NCBI GenBank assembly: GCA_026398835.1
Contig: JAPLSD010000492.1
Location: 1 to 14,954 of the forward strand
Length of the DNA stretch: 14,954 nucleotides
Reading direction: 5' to 3'
Origin: Pseudomonas sp.
GTDB lineage: Bacteria; Pseudomonadota; Gammaproteobacteria; Pseudomonadales; Pseudomonadaceae
Part shown: positions 6,834-14,092 of the stretch, one piece after another
Position numbering within the stretch: position 1 is the first letter of the stretch
Layout of the letters: the number at the start of each line of letters is the position of its first letter
Position numbers and translations under genes: made by a program
Notes under the pieces: generated by a model
Told to the model about the DNA's origin: nothing
Databases searched by the model: none
What the model saw: only the letters and a program-made list of their open reading frames with translations

Positions 6834-8426
6834 ATGACAACAATAATATCCCCCGACTCGCGCTGGACGCGGCGGCGCAGCGAGAAGCAGCGTCGCCTCG
6901 AACTGGTGCGGGGTCTCGCCGATGGTGACAACCAGAAACAGGCGGACTTCCTTTCCCGCTCCCTGGCCAAGGCCGATCCGGCGAAGTTGCACGATTTGCA
7001 CATGATCATGCCCAGCGTCGGCCGGTCCGAGCATCTGGACTTGTTCGAACGCGGCATCGCCCGCAAGCTGGATTTCTCTTTCGCCGGCACCCAAAGCTTG
7101 CGCATCAGCCAGTTGCTCGAAGACGGCCTCCTGGAAATCGGCGCCATCCACACCTACATCGAACTCTATGCACGGCTGGTGGTGGACCTGATTCCCAACG
7201 TGGTGCTCTCGGCCGGTTTTATGGCCGACCGCGCGGGCAACATCTACACAGGGCCGAGCACCGAAGACACTCCAGCGCTGATCGAACCGGCGGCTTTTAG
7301 CGATGGCATCGTGATCGTCCAGGTCAACCAGTTGGTGGATGATGTCAGCGAGCTGCCGCGCGTGGATATTCCCGCCTCGTGGGTCGATTTCGTGGTGGTC
7401 GCCGACAAGCCGTTCTACATCGAACCGCTGTTCACCCGTGACCCACGGCACATCAAACCGGTGCACGTGTTGATGGCGATGATGGCGATTCGCGGCATCT
7501 ACGAAAAGCACAACGTCCAGTCCCTCAACCATGGCATCGGCTTCAACACCGCGGCCATCGAACTGATCCTGCCGACCTACGGCGAGTCCCTAGGGCTCAA
7601 GGGCAAGATCTGCCGAAACTGGACCCTCAACCCCCACCCAACACTGATCCCGGCCATCGAAAGTGGCTGGGTCGAGAGCGTGCATTGTTTCGGCACTGAG
7701 CTGGGGATGGAAAACTACATCGCCGCGCGGCCGGACGTGTTCTTCACCGGGCGCGACGGTTCGCTGCGTTCGAACCGGATGTTCTGCCAGCTGGCCGGGC
7801 AATACGCGGTGGACCTGTTTATCGGCGCGACCTTGCAGGTCGATGGCGATGGACATTCCTCGACCGTTACCCGTGGGCGCCTGGCCGGTTTTGGCGGTGC
7901 GCCGAACATGGGCCATGACCCGCGCGGTCGCCGTCACGGCACGCGGGCCTGGCTGGACATGCGTCACGACGATGCACCGGAGGCTTTGCTCGAACGCGGC
8001 AAGAAACTCGTGGTGCAGATGGTCGAGACCTTTCAGGAGGGCGGCAAACCGACCTTCGTCGAGACGCTGGATGCGGTCGAGGTGGCGAAGAAAAGCGGCA
8101 TGCCGCTGGCGCCGATCATGATTTATGGCGACGACGTCACCCACTTGCTCACCGAAGAAGGCATTGCCTACCTGTACAAGGCCCGTTCCCTGGAAGAACG
8201 CCAGGCAATGATCGCCGCAGTAGCCGGAGTAACCGTCATCGGTTTGCGGCATAACCCGAAAGACACCGCTCGCATGCGCCGTGAAGGTTTGATCGCGCTG
8301 CCGGAAGACCTCGGCATCCGTCGCACCGACGCCACGCGCGAATTGCTTGCAGCCAAAAGCGTCGCCGATCTGGTGGAGTGGTCGGGTGGCTTGTACAACC
8401 CGCCCGCCAAGTTCAGGAGCTGGTAA
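6834..8426 (+). CDS. mdcA: Malonate decarboxylase subunit alpha (acetyl-S-ACP:malonate ACP transferase)
   Basis: MdcA is the CoA-transferase-like subunit that swaps acetyl for malonate on the carrier protein, giving malonyl-S-ACP and free acetate, in the cytoplasm. The 530-residue product has the conserved glycine-rich segment GFGGAPNMG at 352-360 followed by [12 protein letters not shown], and length is near normal for the family. ATG 6834 is chosen because GGAG (6825-6828) lies 5 nt upstream; GTG 6828 would overlap that site. It is the first gene of the operon, and its stop TAA shares its last base with the mdcB start (TAATG). An AANAANAA motif follows the start codon directly. Confidence 0.95.
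   Translation: MTTIISPDSRWTRRRSEKQRRLELVRGLADGDNQKQADFLSRSLAKADPAKLHDLHMIMPSVGRSEHLDLFERGIARKLDFSFAGTQSLRISQLLEDGLLEIGAIHTYIELYARLVVDLIPNVVLSAGFMADRAGNIYTGPSTEDTPALIEPAAFSDGIVIVQVNQLVDDVSELPRVDIPASWVDFVVVADKPFYIEPLFTRDPRHIKPVHVLMAMMAIRGIYEKHNVQSLNHGIGFNTAAIELILPTYGESLGLKGKICRNWTLNPHPTLIPAIESGWVESVHCFGTELGMENYIAARPDVFFTGRDGSLRSNRMFCQLAGQYAVDLFIGATLQVDGDGHSSTVTRGRLAGFGGAPNMGHDPRGRRHGTRAWLDMRHDDAPEALLERGKKLVVQMVETFQEGGKPTFVETLDAVEVAKKSGMPLAPIMIYGDDVTHLLTEEGIAYLYKARSLEERQAMIAAVAGVTVIGLRHNPKDTARMRREGLIALPEDLGIRRTDATRELLAAKSVADLVEWSGGLYNPPAKFRSW
6839..6846 (+). promoter_or_regulatory. Candidate Hfq/Crc (catabolite repression) site at mdcA start
   Basis: AACAATAA, a perfect AANAANAA, begins 2 nt after the mdcA ATG inside the unusual codon run ACA ACA ATA ATA. 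In Pseudomonas, Hfq with Crc binds such A-rich motifs at ribosome-binding regions to block translation when preferred carbon sources are present. ATA codons are rare in this genome, so the run is more likely kept for RNA recognition than for protein. The same octamer occurs at the madL start. Binding itself is inferred. Confidence 0.5.
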
Positions 8427-9319
8427 TGCACGCATTCAACCTGCAACCGAAAACCCTCTCGCTGGCCGAACGGCTGGCGGACCTGGCGGTGGACGCCTTG
8501 ATCGACGAAGCCGACCTGTCGCCCAAACCGGCGTTGGTGGACCGTCGCGGCAATGGCGCCCACAGCGATTTGCACCTGGGGCTGATGCACGCTTCGGCGC
8601 TGTCCTTGTGGTCGGCCTTCAAGGACATGGCCGAAGCAGCGCTTGAGTTTGGCGAAGTCGGTCTGCCGTTACGCGAAGCCCTCGGGCGTATTGGCCGCGA
8701 CGGCGAGCAAGTGATGCTCGCCACCACCAACGGCGTGAACACCCATCGCGGGGCGATCTGGGCCTTGGGTCTGTTGGTCGCTGCAGTCGCTCTGGAACCT
8801 GAATCCAGCGCCGCTGGCGCCGTGACCTTGCGCTCCGCACGACTGGCCTTACTCAACGACCGTTATGCCCCGCAGCCGCTGAGCCATGGTGCCCAAGTCG
8901 CCCAACGCTACGGCGCTCGCGGAGCCCGAGAAGAAGCGCAACTCGGCTTCCCGGCGGTGATTCAGCGCGCTCTGCCACAACTCAAACGCAGCCGTGCCGA
9001 TGGCCATGGTGAGCAGAACGCCCGGCTCGACGCCTTGCTGGCGATCATGACCACACTGGCCGACACCTGCGTGCTCTATCGCGCGGGCGAAGCGGGTTTG
9101 CTGGCCATGCAACACGGCGCGCAAGCAGTGCTCGACGCCGGTGGCAGCGCGAGTCTTGGCGGGCGCCGTCGTTTGCATGAGCTGGACCAACACTTATTGG
9201 CGTTGAACGCCTCGCCCGGTGGCGCGCGGATTTGCTCGCGGCGTGTCTGTTTATCGATCGTATCGAGTTCGGCGACGGCTTCATCCAAGGAGCATTTTGA
9301 TGGAAACCTTATCCTTTGA
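8426..9319 (+). CDS. mdcB: Triphosphoribosyl-dephospho-CoA synthase MdcB, apparent 3' frameshift
   Basis: MdcB joins ATP and dephospho-CoA to make the prosthetic-group precursor of the malonate decarboxylase carrier protein, like CitG. Family motifs are visible: [17 protein letters not shown] (32-48) and [10 protein letters not shown] (101-110). ATG 8426 has AGGAG (8415-8419) with 6-nt spacing and overlaps the mdcA stop. After ...LNASPGGA (near 9226) this frame turns into an arginine- and serine-rich tail running 20 nt into mdcC. In the +2 frame, 9226-9300 reads [18 protein letters not shown] and onward, which is the normal MdcB end, stopping at TGA 9298-9300 in a TGATG junction with mdcC. 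This fits loss of one G from GCGGCG. Restored length would be about 291 residues. The enzyme may be impaired, or the base may be a sequencing error. Confidence 0.9.
   Translation: MHAFNLQPKTLSLAERLADLAVDALIDEADLSPKPALVDRRGNGAHSDLHLGLMHASALSLWSAFKDMAEAALEFGEVGLPLREALGRIGRDGEQVMLATTNGVNTHRGAIWALGLLVAAVALEPESSAAGAVTLRSARLALLNDRYAPQPLSHGAQVAQRYGARGAREEAQLGFPAVIQRALPQLKRSRADGHGEQNARLDALLAIMTTLADTCVLYRAGEAGLLAMQHGAQAVLDAGGSASLGGRRRLHELDQHLLALNASPGGARICSRRVCLSIVSSSATASSKEHFDGNLIL
9287..9292 (+). promoter_or_regulatory. Ribosome binding site fixing the mdcC start
   Basis: AAGGAG lies 7 nt before ATG 9300. It selects this start over upstream in-frame starts that would extend mdcC back to 9219, and it codes for part of the authentic MdcB C-terminus in the shifted frame. 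Confidence 0.8.
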
Positions 9320-9599
9320 ATTCCCCGCCGGGCAGCCGGCCAGGGGCAGGGCGCTGGTGGGCTGTGTCGGTTCCGGTGATCTGGAGGTGCTGATGGAGCC
9401 GGGGCAGGCCGGCAAGCTGACGATCCAGGTGCAGACCTCGGTCAACGGCAGTGCGCAACGCTGGCAGCATCTGTTCGAGCGGATGTTTGACGAATCGACG
9501 CCACCGGCGTTGTTGATCGATATTCATGATTTCGGCGCCACGCCGGGCGTGGTGCGTTTGCGTCTGGAACAAGGCTTCGAGGAGATCGGCCATGACTGA
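9300..9599 (+). CDS. mdcC: Malonate decarboxylase subunit delta (acyl carrier protein)
   Basis: MdcC is the small carrier on which acetyl and malonyl groups are held through a phosphodiester-linked 2'-(5''-triphosphoribosyl)-3'-dephospho-CoA arm. The 99-residue product has Ser25 in the segment VGSGDLEVL, matching the Ser-25 attachment site known in the Klebsiella protein. The ATG is set by AAGGAG at 9287-9292 and overlaps the frame-restored mdcB stop as TGATG. The 3' end overlaps mdcD by 8 nt. Being a stoichiometric partner of MdcA, MdcD and MdcE, it fits its place between mdcB and mdcD. Confidence 0.94.
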   Translation: METLSFEFPAGQPARGRALVGCVGSGDLEVLMEPGQAGKLTIQVQTSVNGSAQRWQHLFERMFDESTPPALLIDIHDFGATPGVVRLRLEQGFEEIGHD

Positions 9600-10455
9600 T
9601 AGTGCAGCCTTGCTGAACCCATGCCTTGAAAGACGTAGCTTCGTCGAACTCGGTGCTCGTCAGCGGGCGAAAGCCTTGCTCGACGCCGGTAGCTTTCGTG
9701 AATTGCTCGATCCGTTCCAGCGCGTCATGTCGCCCTGGCTGTCTCGTCAGGGTGTGGTGCCGCAAGCCGACGACGGCGTGGTCATCGCCAAGGGCCGTAT
9801 CGGTGGTTTACCGGTGGTGATCGCTGCCATCGAAGGCGCCTTTCAGGGCGGCAGCCTGGGCGAAGTCGGCGGGGCGAAAATCGCCGGTGCGCTGGAATTG
9901 GCGGCCGAAGACAACCGCAAAGGCATCGCCACCCGTGCCGTGTTGCTGCTGGAAACTGGCGGCGTGCGCTTGCAGGAAGCCAACCTCGGGCTGGCGGCGA
10001 TTGCCGACATCCACGCGGCGATTGTCGACCTTCGCCAGTACCAGCCAGTGATCGGCGTGGTGGCGGGCAGCGTCGGTTGCTTTGGCGGCATGTCGATTGC
10101 CGCCGGGTTGTGCAGTTATTTGTTGGTGACTCAGGAAGCACGCCTCGGCCTCAATGGTCCGCAGGTGATCGAGCAGGAAGCCGGGCTTGAAGAGTACGAC
10201 TCCCGTGATCGGCCATTTATCTGGAGCCTGACCGGTGGCGAACAGCGTTTTGCCAGTGGTTTGGTGGACCGTTATGTAGCCGACGACGTGGCGCAGATTC
10301 AGCAACAGGTCAGCGATCTGCTTCAACAGGGTTTGCCGAGCGAACAACGTAGCTGTCAGGCCGATCTGTTCCTGCAACGCTTGGCCCGTCTGGATGCCGA
10401 GCCGCAAATCGATCCGGCGACGGTTCGCGATCTGTATCAAGGAGAGCGCTCATGA
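9592..10455 (+). CDS. mdcD: Malonate decarboxylase subunit beta (malonyl-S-ACP decarboxylase)
   Basis: MdcD, with MdcE, forms the carboxyltransferase-like decarboxylase that converts malonyl-S-ACP to acetyl-S-ACP and CO2 without biotin. The 287-residue protein shows crotonase-fold glycine-rich turns at GGSLGEVGG (86-94) and GSVGCFGG (159-166), which are typical oxyanion-hole regions of carboxyltransferase beta-type subunits. The start ATG 9592 has AGGAG (9580-9584) at 7-nt spacing and overlaps the mdcC end; the frame is open further upstream to 9526 but that part lacks family similarity. The stop overlaps mdcE as ATGA. Confidence 0.94.
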   Translation: MTDSAALLNPCLERRSFVELGARQRAKALLDAGSFRELLDPFQRVMSPWLSRQGVVPQADDGVVIAKGRIGGLPVVIAAIEGAFQGGSLGEVGGAKIAGALELAAEDNRKGIATRAVLLLETGGVRLQEANLGLAAIADIHAAIVDLRQYQPVIGVVAGSVGCFGGMSIAAGLCSYLLVTQEARLGLNGPQVIEQEAGLEEYDSRDRPFIWSLTGGEQRFASGLVDRYVADDVAQIQQQVSDLLQQGLPSEQRSCQADLFLQRLARLDAEPQIDPATVRDLYQGERS

Positions 10456-11255
10456 GTACTTTTTCCCTGAGAGGCTTGCAGTGGTTCCAGGCCTTGAGTG
10501 CAGGCGCTACGCCTGTGAGTGGATTGCCCGCTTCGTTGAAAGTCGCCGACGGTTTGTTGGGCGAGCAACCGGTGCGTTTCCTCGCTGTAGTGGCGGACAT
10601 GGATAACCGCTTCGTCCGCGCCCGCAATGGCGAAGTGGGTCTGTTGGAAGGCTGGGGCCTGGCCAAAGCCGTGGATGAAGTCATTGAGGCTGATCGCGAC
10701 AAGCCGCACAAACGCGCCTTGATCGCGATCGTCGATGTGCCGAGTCAGGCGTATGGCCGGCGCGAAGAGGCGCTGGGCATTCATCAGGCATTGGCTGGCG
10801 CGGTGGACAGCTATGCCCGGGCGCGAATGGCCGGACACGCGGTGATCGGTTTGCTGGTGGGCAAGGCCATGTCCGGAGCGTTTCTGGCTCATGGTTATCA
10901 AGCCAATCGTCTGATCGCTTTGCGCGACCCTGGTGTGATGGTGCATGCCATGGGCAAGGCTTCGGCGGCGCGGGTGACGTTGCGCAGTGTCGAGGAGCTC
11001 GAAGCGTTGGCTGCCAGCGTGCCGCCGATGGCGTATGACATCGACAGCTTCGCCAGCCTTGGCTTGCTGTGGGAGACCCTGCAGGTCAACCAGATTGAGC
11101 AGCCTACGGCCAATGACCTGGCGCGAGTGAACGATTGTCTGGCTCAGGCGATTCAGGAGGTCGAGGCCCGTGGTTATGATTTGAGCAGTCGTTTGGGTGC
11201 CAGCAATCGAGCAGCGTCGAGCAAGGTTCGGCAGCTGTTGCGCGAGCAGTGGTGA
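10452..11255 (+). CDS. mdcE: Malonate decarboxylase subunit gamma (co-decarboxylase)
   Basis: MdcE is the second carboxyltransferase-like subunit and pairs with MdcD in the decarboxylase core. The 267-residue product carries VGKAMSGAF (136-144) and VHAMGKASAARV (164-175), conserved stretches of the gamma subunit that align with the acyl-CoA carboxylase alpha-side fold. AAGGAG at 10439-10444 lies 7 nt before the ATG. The start overlaps the mdcD stop as ATGA, and the stop overlaps the mdcG start as GTGA, so the three are translated as a coupled set. Confidence 0.94.
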   Translation: MSTFSLRGLQWFQALSAGATPVSGLPASLKVADGLLGEQPVRFLAVVADMDNRFVRARNGEVGLLEGWGLAKAVDEVIEADRDKPHKRALIAIVDVPSQAYGRREEALGIHQALAGAVDSYARARMAGHAVIGLLVGKAMSGAFLAHGYQANRLIALRDPGVMVHAMGKASAARVTLRSVEELEALAASVPPMAYDIDSFASLGLLWETLQVNQIEQPTANDLARVNDCLAQAIQEVEARGYDLSSRLGASNRAASSKVRQLLREQW

Positions 11256-11878
11256 GCGACGTGACCGTGCTGCTTGCACATGACCTGCTCTGGGGGCTGA
11301 CTCCAGAACACTTGCCTGCCGATGCTCCGGCCTGGGTGATTGAGGCCATGGGCGAAGGTCACCCGGTTGTGGTGCGGCGTGCGTTGACGGCCGCCGACCA
11401 GATCGCCGTCGGTGTGCGCGGGCGTTTGCGTGAGCAGCGTTACGCCACGTTGATGGCGGTCACGGCGATCCAGCGCCGAGTGCGGCCGGAAGAGCTTTGT
11501 CATGTCGAGTCGGATCGGGATTGGCCGGCATTGCAGGCCTTGGCTCAACTGCGTCCATTGCTCGACGCTTGCGGCTTGAGCTGGGGTGTCAGCGGCAGTG
11601 CCGGGTTTGAATTGGCCAGCGGCGTTGAGGCCCTGCATCAGCACAGCGATCTCGATCTGGTTCTGCAAACTGCGCAGCCGTTGAGCCGTGCTCAGGCGCT
11701 GGAATTATTAAAGCAACTGGACGCCGCCGTTTGCCCGGTGGATATGCAGTTACAAACACCCAACGGCGCCGTTGCCTTGCGCGAATGGGCTGGTTCGGCT
11801 CGGCGGGTATTGCTCAAAAGTGCCAGCGGTGCGCGGTTGGTGATGGATCCTTGGCAGGCATTGGAGCAGGCAGCGTGA
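11252..11878 (+). CDS. mdcG: Malonate decarboxylase holo-ACP synthase (phosphoribosyl-dephospho-CoA transferase)
   Basis: MdcG transfers the triphosphoribosyl-dephospho-CoA made by MdcB to Ser25 of MdcC. The 208-residue protein has a polymerase-beta-type nucleotidyltransferase signature, G115-S116 followed by D133-L134-D135, with HSDLDLVL around the metal-binding aspartates. This is the CitX/MdcG arrangement. GTG 11252 is chosen because it forms a GTGA overlap with the mdcE stop; GTG 11249 is one codon earlier. No strong Shine-Dalgarno is visible, so translation probably depends on coupling to mdcE. The stop overlaps mdcH, again as GTGA. Confidence 0.9.
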   Translation: MSDVTVLLAHDLLWGLTPEHLPADAPAWVIEAMGEGHPVVVRRALTAADQIAVGVRGRLREQRYATLMAVTAIQRRVRPEELCHVESDRDWPALQALAQLRPLLDACGLSWGVSGSAGFELASGVEALHQHSDLDLVLQTAQPLSRAQALELLKQLDAAVCPVDMQLQTPNGAVALREWAGSARRVLLKSASGARLVMDPWQALEQAA

Positions 11879-12810
11879 GCAGTCTGCTCGTGTTCCCGGG
11901 CCAGGGCGCGCAACAGCCGGGCATGCTGCATCGTTTGCCGCAGGATGCGCTGATCGACGCTTGCCTGAGAGAGGCGAGCGAGGTGCTGGGCGAGGACGTT
12001 TTGCTGTTGGATTCAGCCCAGTCTCTGGCCTCGACCCGTGGGGTTCAGCTCTGCCTGCTGATCGCTGGGGTCGCGGGCTCGCGTTTGCTGTTGCAGCAAG
12101 CGCCGGCGCCGGATTATGTGGCCGGGCTGTCCATCGGCGCCTATCCGGCGGCGGTGGTGGCGGGTGCGTTGGCTTTCAGCGATGCACTGCGTCTGGTCAG
12201 TTTGCGCGGTGAGTTGATGCAGCAGGCTTATCCTCAGGGTTATGGCATGACCGCGATTATCGGTCTGGATCTGGCGACGGTAGAGGGGTTGTTGGCGCAG
12301 GTTCACAGCGCGCAAATGCCGGTCTACCTGGCCAATATCAATGCCGATAACCAGGTCGTCATCGCTGGGAGCGACGCGGCAATGAAAGCGGTTGCCGAGT
12401 TGGCTCGCGGTCGCGGTGCCGGTTTGGCAAAGCGCTTGGCGGTCAGCGTGCCATCCCATTGTCCGTTGCTTGCGCAACCTGCCGAGGTGCTGGCGCAAGC
12501 CTTTGTCCAGGTGCCGTTGCAGGTTCCAGTGTTGGGTTACATGAGCGGTAGTCGCGCCCGGCCGATTCGCACGGTCGAGCCACTGCGTGATGACCTGGCT
12601 TACAACATGTGCCGGGTGGTGGATTGGCGCGGCACGGTGCAAAGCGCATACGAGCGTGGTGTCCGTTTACACATTGAACTGCCGCCGGGTGCGGTACTCA
12701 CCGGGCTGGCGCGCCGGGTGTTCGAACAAGGCACGGCCATCGCTTTCGACGGCGCGCGTCTGGACACCTTGCAAGCGCTGTTGCGTGAGGAGGGAAGCCG
12801 CCAACCATAA
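11875..12810 (+). CDS. mdcH: Malonate decarboxylase subunit epsilon (malonyl-CoA:ACP transacylase)
   Basis: MdcH is a FabD-like acyltransferase that loads malonyl onto the MdcC arm to prime the decarboxylase cycle. The 311-residue protein begins with the family hallmark VFPGQGAQ, has the nucleophile Ser86 in GLSIG (GHSxG in most FabD proteins, so His is Leu here) and the catalytic His195 in VPSHCPLL. GTG 11875 is the start because FPGQG normally lies within the first ten residues and it overlaps the mdcG stop as GTGA; GGAG (11863-11866) is 8 nt upstream. The open frame back to 11731 only shadows mdcG. Confidence 0.94.
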   Translation: MSSLLVFPGQGAQQPGMLHRLPQDALIDACLREASEVLGEDVLLLDSAQSLASTRGVQLCLLIAGVAGSRLLLQQAPAPDYVAGLSIGAYPAAVVAGALAFSDALRLVSLRGELMQQAYPQGYGMTAIIGLDLATVEGLLAQVHSAQMPVYLANINADNQVVIAGSDAAMKAVAELARGRGAGLAKRLAVSVPSHCPLLAQPAEVLAQAFVQVPLQVPVLGYMSGSRARPIRTVEPLRDDLAYNMCRVVDWRGTVQSAYERGVRLHIELPPGAVLTGLARRVFEQGTAIAFDGARLDTLQALLREEGSRQP

Positions 12811-12821
12811 GCTCAGGCTTG

Positions 12822-12845
12822 CGAAGGACAAAAACAACAACTTCG
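12822..12845 (+). promoter_or_regulatory. A-rich Hfq/Crc-type motif in a small hairpin loop between mdcH and madL
   Basis: ACAAAAACAACAA contains overlapping perfect AANAANAA matches at 12830-12837 and 12833-12840. The flanks CGAAG (12822-12826) and CTTCG (12841-12845) are complementary, so the A-rich run would be displayed in a 14-nt loop. It resembles the CA motifs of Pseudomonas Crc-controlled messages. With the motif at the madL start it forms a double site in the 60-nt gap, the only non-overlapping gap of more than a base in the operon. Confidence 0.5.
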
Positions 12846-12863
12846 ACGATGCACTTTGAGGAC

Positions 12864-12871
12864 AACAATAA
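12864..12871 (+). promoter_or_regulatory. Candidate Hfq/Crc site at madL start
   Basis: AACAATAA (AANAANAA) lies between the Shine-Dalgarno GAGGA (12858-12862) and the madL ATG, including the A of the start codon. Occupancy by Hfq/Crc would directly block ribosome binding. The octamer is the same as that at mdcA. Confidence 0.55.
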
Positions 12872-13287
12872 TGATTATTTATGGTGTGGCGCTGTTGGCG
12901 ATTTGTACGCTGGCAGGGGTGATTCTGGGTGACATGCTCGGTGTGCTGCTGGGCGTGAAGTCGAACGTTGGTGGTGTGGGCATCGCCATGATCCTGTTGA
13001 TCTGTGCGCGCTTGTGGATGCAAAGGCACGGCGGCATGACCAAGGATTGCGAGATGGGCGTCGGCTTCTGGGGCGCCATGTACATTCCGGTGGTGGTGGC
13101 CATGGCCGCGCAACAGAACGTGGTGACCGCGCTGCACGGCGGCCCGGTGGCGGTGCTGGCGGCGATCGGCTCCGTAGTAGTCTGCGGCTGCACCATTGCC
13201 TTGATCAGCCGGACTAACAAAGGCGAGCCACTGCCGGACGAACCGGTCGATATTGTGCCGCCTGCCGCTACTGTGGGGGGACGCTGA
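12871..13287 (+). CDS. madL: Malonate transporter subunit MadL
   Basis: MadL is the small integral membrane half of the two-component MadL/MadM malonate carrier. The 138-residue product is very hydrophobic, with about four membrane-spanning segments; the first (YGVALLAICTLAGVILGDML) begins at residue 4 and the last ends near IALISRTNK, leaving a short polar tail. ATG 12871 is preferred to TTG 12856 because GAGGA lies 8 nt upstream. The stop is one base from the madM start, so the two halves are translated together. Known MadLM carriers take up malonate with a cation; the coupling ion cannot be read from the sequence. Confidence 0.93.
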   Translation: MIIYGVALLAICTLAGVILGDMLGVLLGVKSNVGGVGIAMILLICARLWMQRHGGMTKDCEMGVGFWGAMYIPVVVAMAAQQNVVTALHGGPVAVLAAIGSVVVCGCTIALISRTNKGEPLPDEPVDIVPPAATVGGR

Positions 13288-13288
13288 T

Positions 13289-14053
13289 ATGTGGAATCTC
13301 ATTGAACAGGGTCTGGAACATAACGGTCTGGTCACGGCGTTCGCTTTCGTCGGTGTGATCATGTGGATCTCCGTGGTGCTGTCCAAGCGCCTGACGTTCG
13401 GCCGGATTCACGGCTCGGCGATTGCCATCGTCATCGGGCTGGTATTGGCCTGGGTTGGCGGCACCATCACCGGCGGACAAAAAGGTCTGGCGGATATGGC
13501 GCTGTTTTCCGGCATCGGTCTGATGGGTGGCGCGATGCTGCGGGACTTTGCGATCGTCGCCACGGCGTTTGAAGTGCAGGCCACTGAAGCGCGCAAAGCG
13601 GGATTGGTCGGGGCCATCGCGCTGCTGCTGGGCACGGTGTTGCCGTTTATCGTCGGGGCGAGTATCGCCTGGGTGTTCGGTTATCGCGATGCGATCAGCA
13701 TGACCACCATCGGTGCCGGCGCGGTGACGTACATCGTCGGCCCGGTTACGGGGGCGGCGATTGGTGCGAGTTCTGATGTGGTGGCGCTGTCCATCGCTAC
13801 CGGACTGATCAAGGCGATCATGGTGATGGTCGGCACACCATTGGCCGCCCGCTGGATGGGCCTTGATAACCCGCGCTCGGCGATGGTCTTCGGTGGTTTG
13901 GCCGGTACCGTCAGCGGTGTGACGGCGGGGCTGGCGGCGACAGATCGGCGGCTGGTGCCCTATGGTGCGCTGACGGCGACTTTCCATACCGGGCTGGGTT
14001 GTTTGCTTGGGCCTTCGCTGCTGTATTTCATTGTGCGGGGGATAGTGGGGTAA
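13289..14053 (+). CDS. madM: Malonate transporter subunit MadM
   Basis: MadM is the larger membrane subunit of the malonate carrier. The 254-residue protein is full length for the family and has several glycine-rich membrane helices, including GSAIAIVIGLVLAWVGGTI and the segment AVTYIVGPVTGAAIGASS, a likely part of the transport path. ATG 13289 follows a G-rich Shine-Dalgarno (GGGGGGA, 13275-13281) and begins one base after the madL stop; an in-frame start at 13253 would lie inside madL. It is the last gene of the mdc operon and is followed by a hairpin before the convergent regulator. Confidence 0.93.
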   Translation: MWNLIEQGLEHNGLVTAFAFVGVIMWISVVLSKRLTFGRIHGSAIAIVIGLVLAWVGGTITGGQKGLADMALFSGIGLMGGAMLRDFAIVATAFEVQATEARKAGLVGAIALLLGTVLPFIVGASIAWVFGYRDAISMTTIGAGAVTYIVGPVTGAAIGASSDVVALSIATGLIKAIMVMVGTPLAARWMGLDNPRSAMVFGGLAGTVSGVTAGLAATDRRLVPYGALTATFHTGLGCLLGPSLLYFIVRGIVG

Positions 14054-14062
14054 GACTGATCA

Positions 14063-14091
14063 GATCGTTCCCACGCGGAGTGGGAACGATC
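14063..14091. terminator. Hairpin between convergent madM and mdcR, REP-derived bidirectional terminator candidate
   Basis: GATCGTTCCCAC (14063-14074) and GTGGGAACGATC (14080-14091) are perfectly complementary over 12 bp around the loop GCGGA. These are the same outer arms as the REP elements upstream, so this is a minimal single-hairpin copy. It fills most of the 39-nt gap between the madM and mdcR stops, where it could end transcripts from both sides. No T-run follows, so ordinary intrinsic termination is uncertain. Confidence 0.6.
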
Positions 14092-14092
14092 A

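Noticed and set aside
9222..9230. Programmed ribosomal frameshift in mdcB
   Set aside because: The GGCGCGCGG context has no slippery heptamer, and homologues are not known to use recoding here; a simple one-base deletion or sequencing error explains it better.
9219..9299. Upstream extension of mdcC
   Set aside because: The Arg-rich extension is not seen in the carrier protein; AAGGAG and Ser25 numbering fix the start at 9300.
11731..11874. Upstream extension of mdcH
   Set aside because: This part overlaps mdcG in another frame and precedes the FPGQG motif that normally begins the protein; GTG 11875 has a ribosome binding site and a GTGA overlap.
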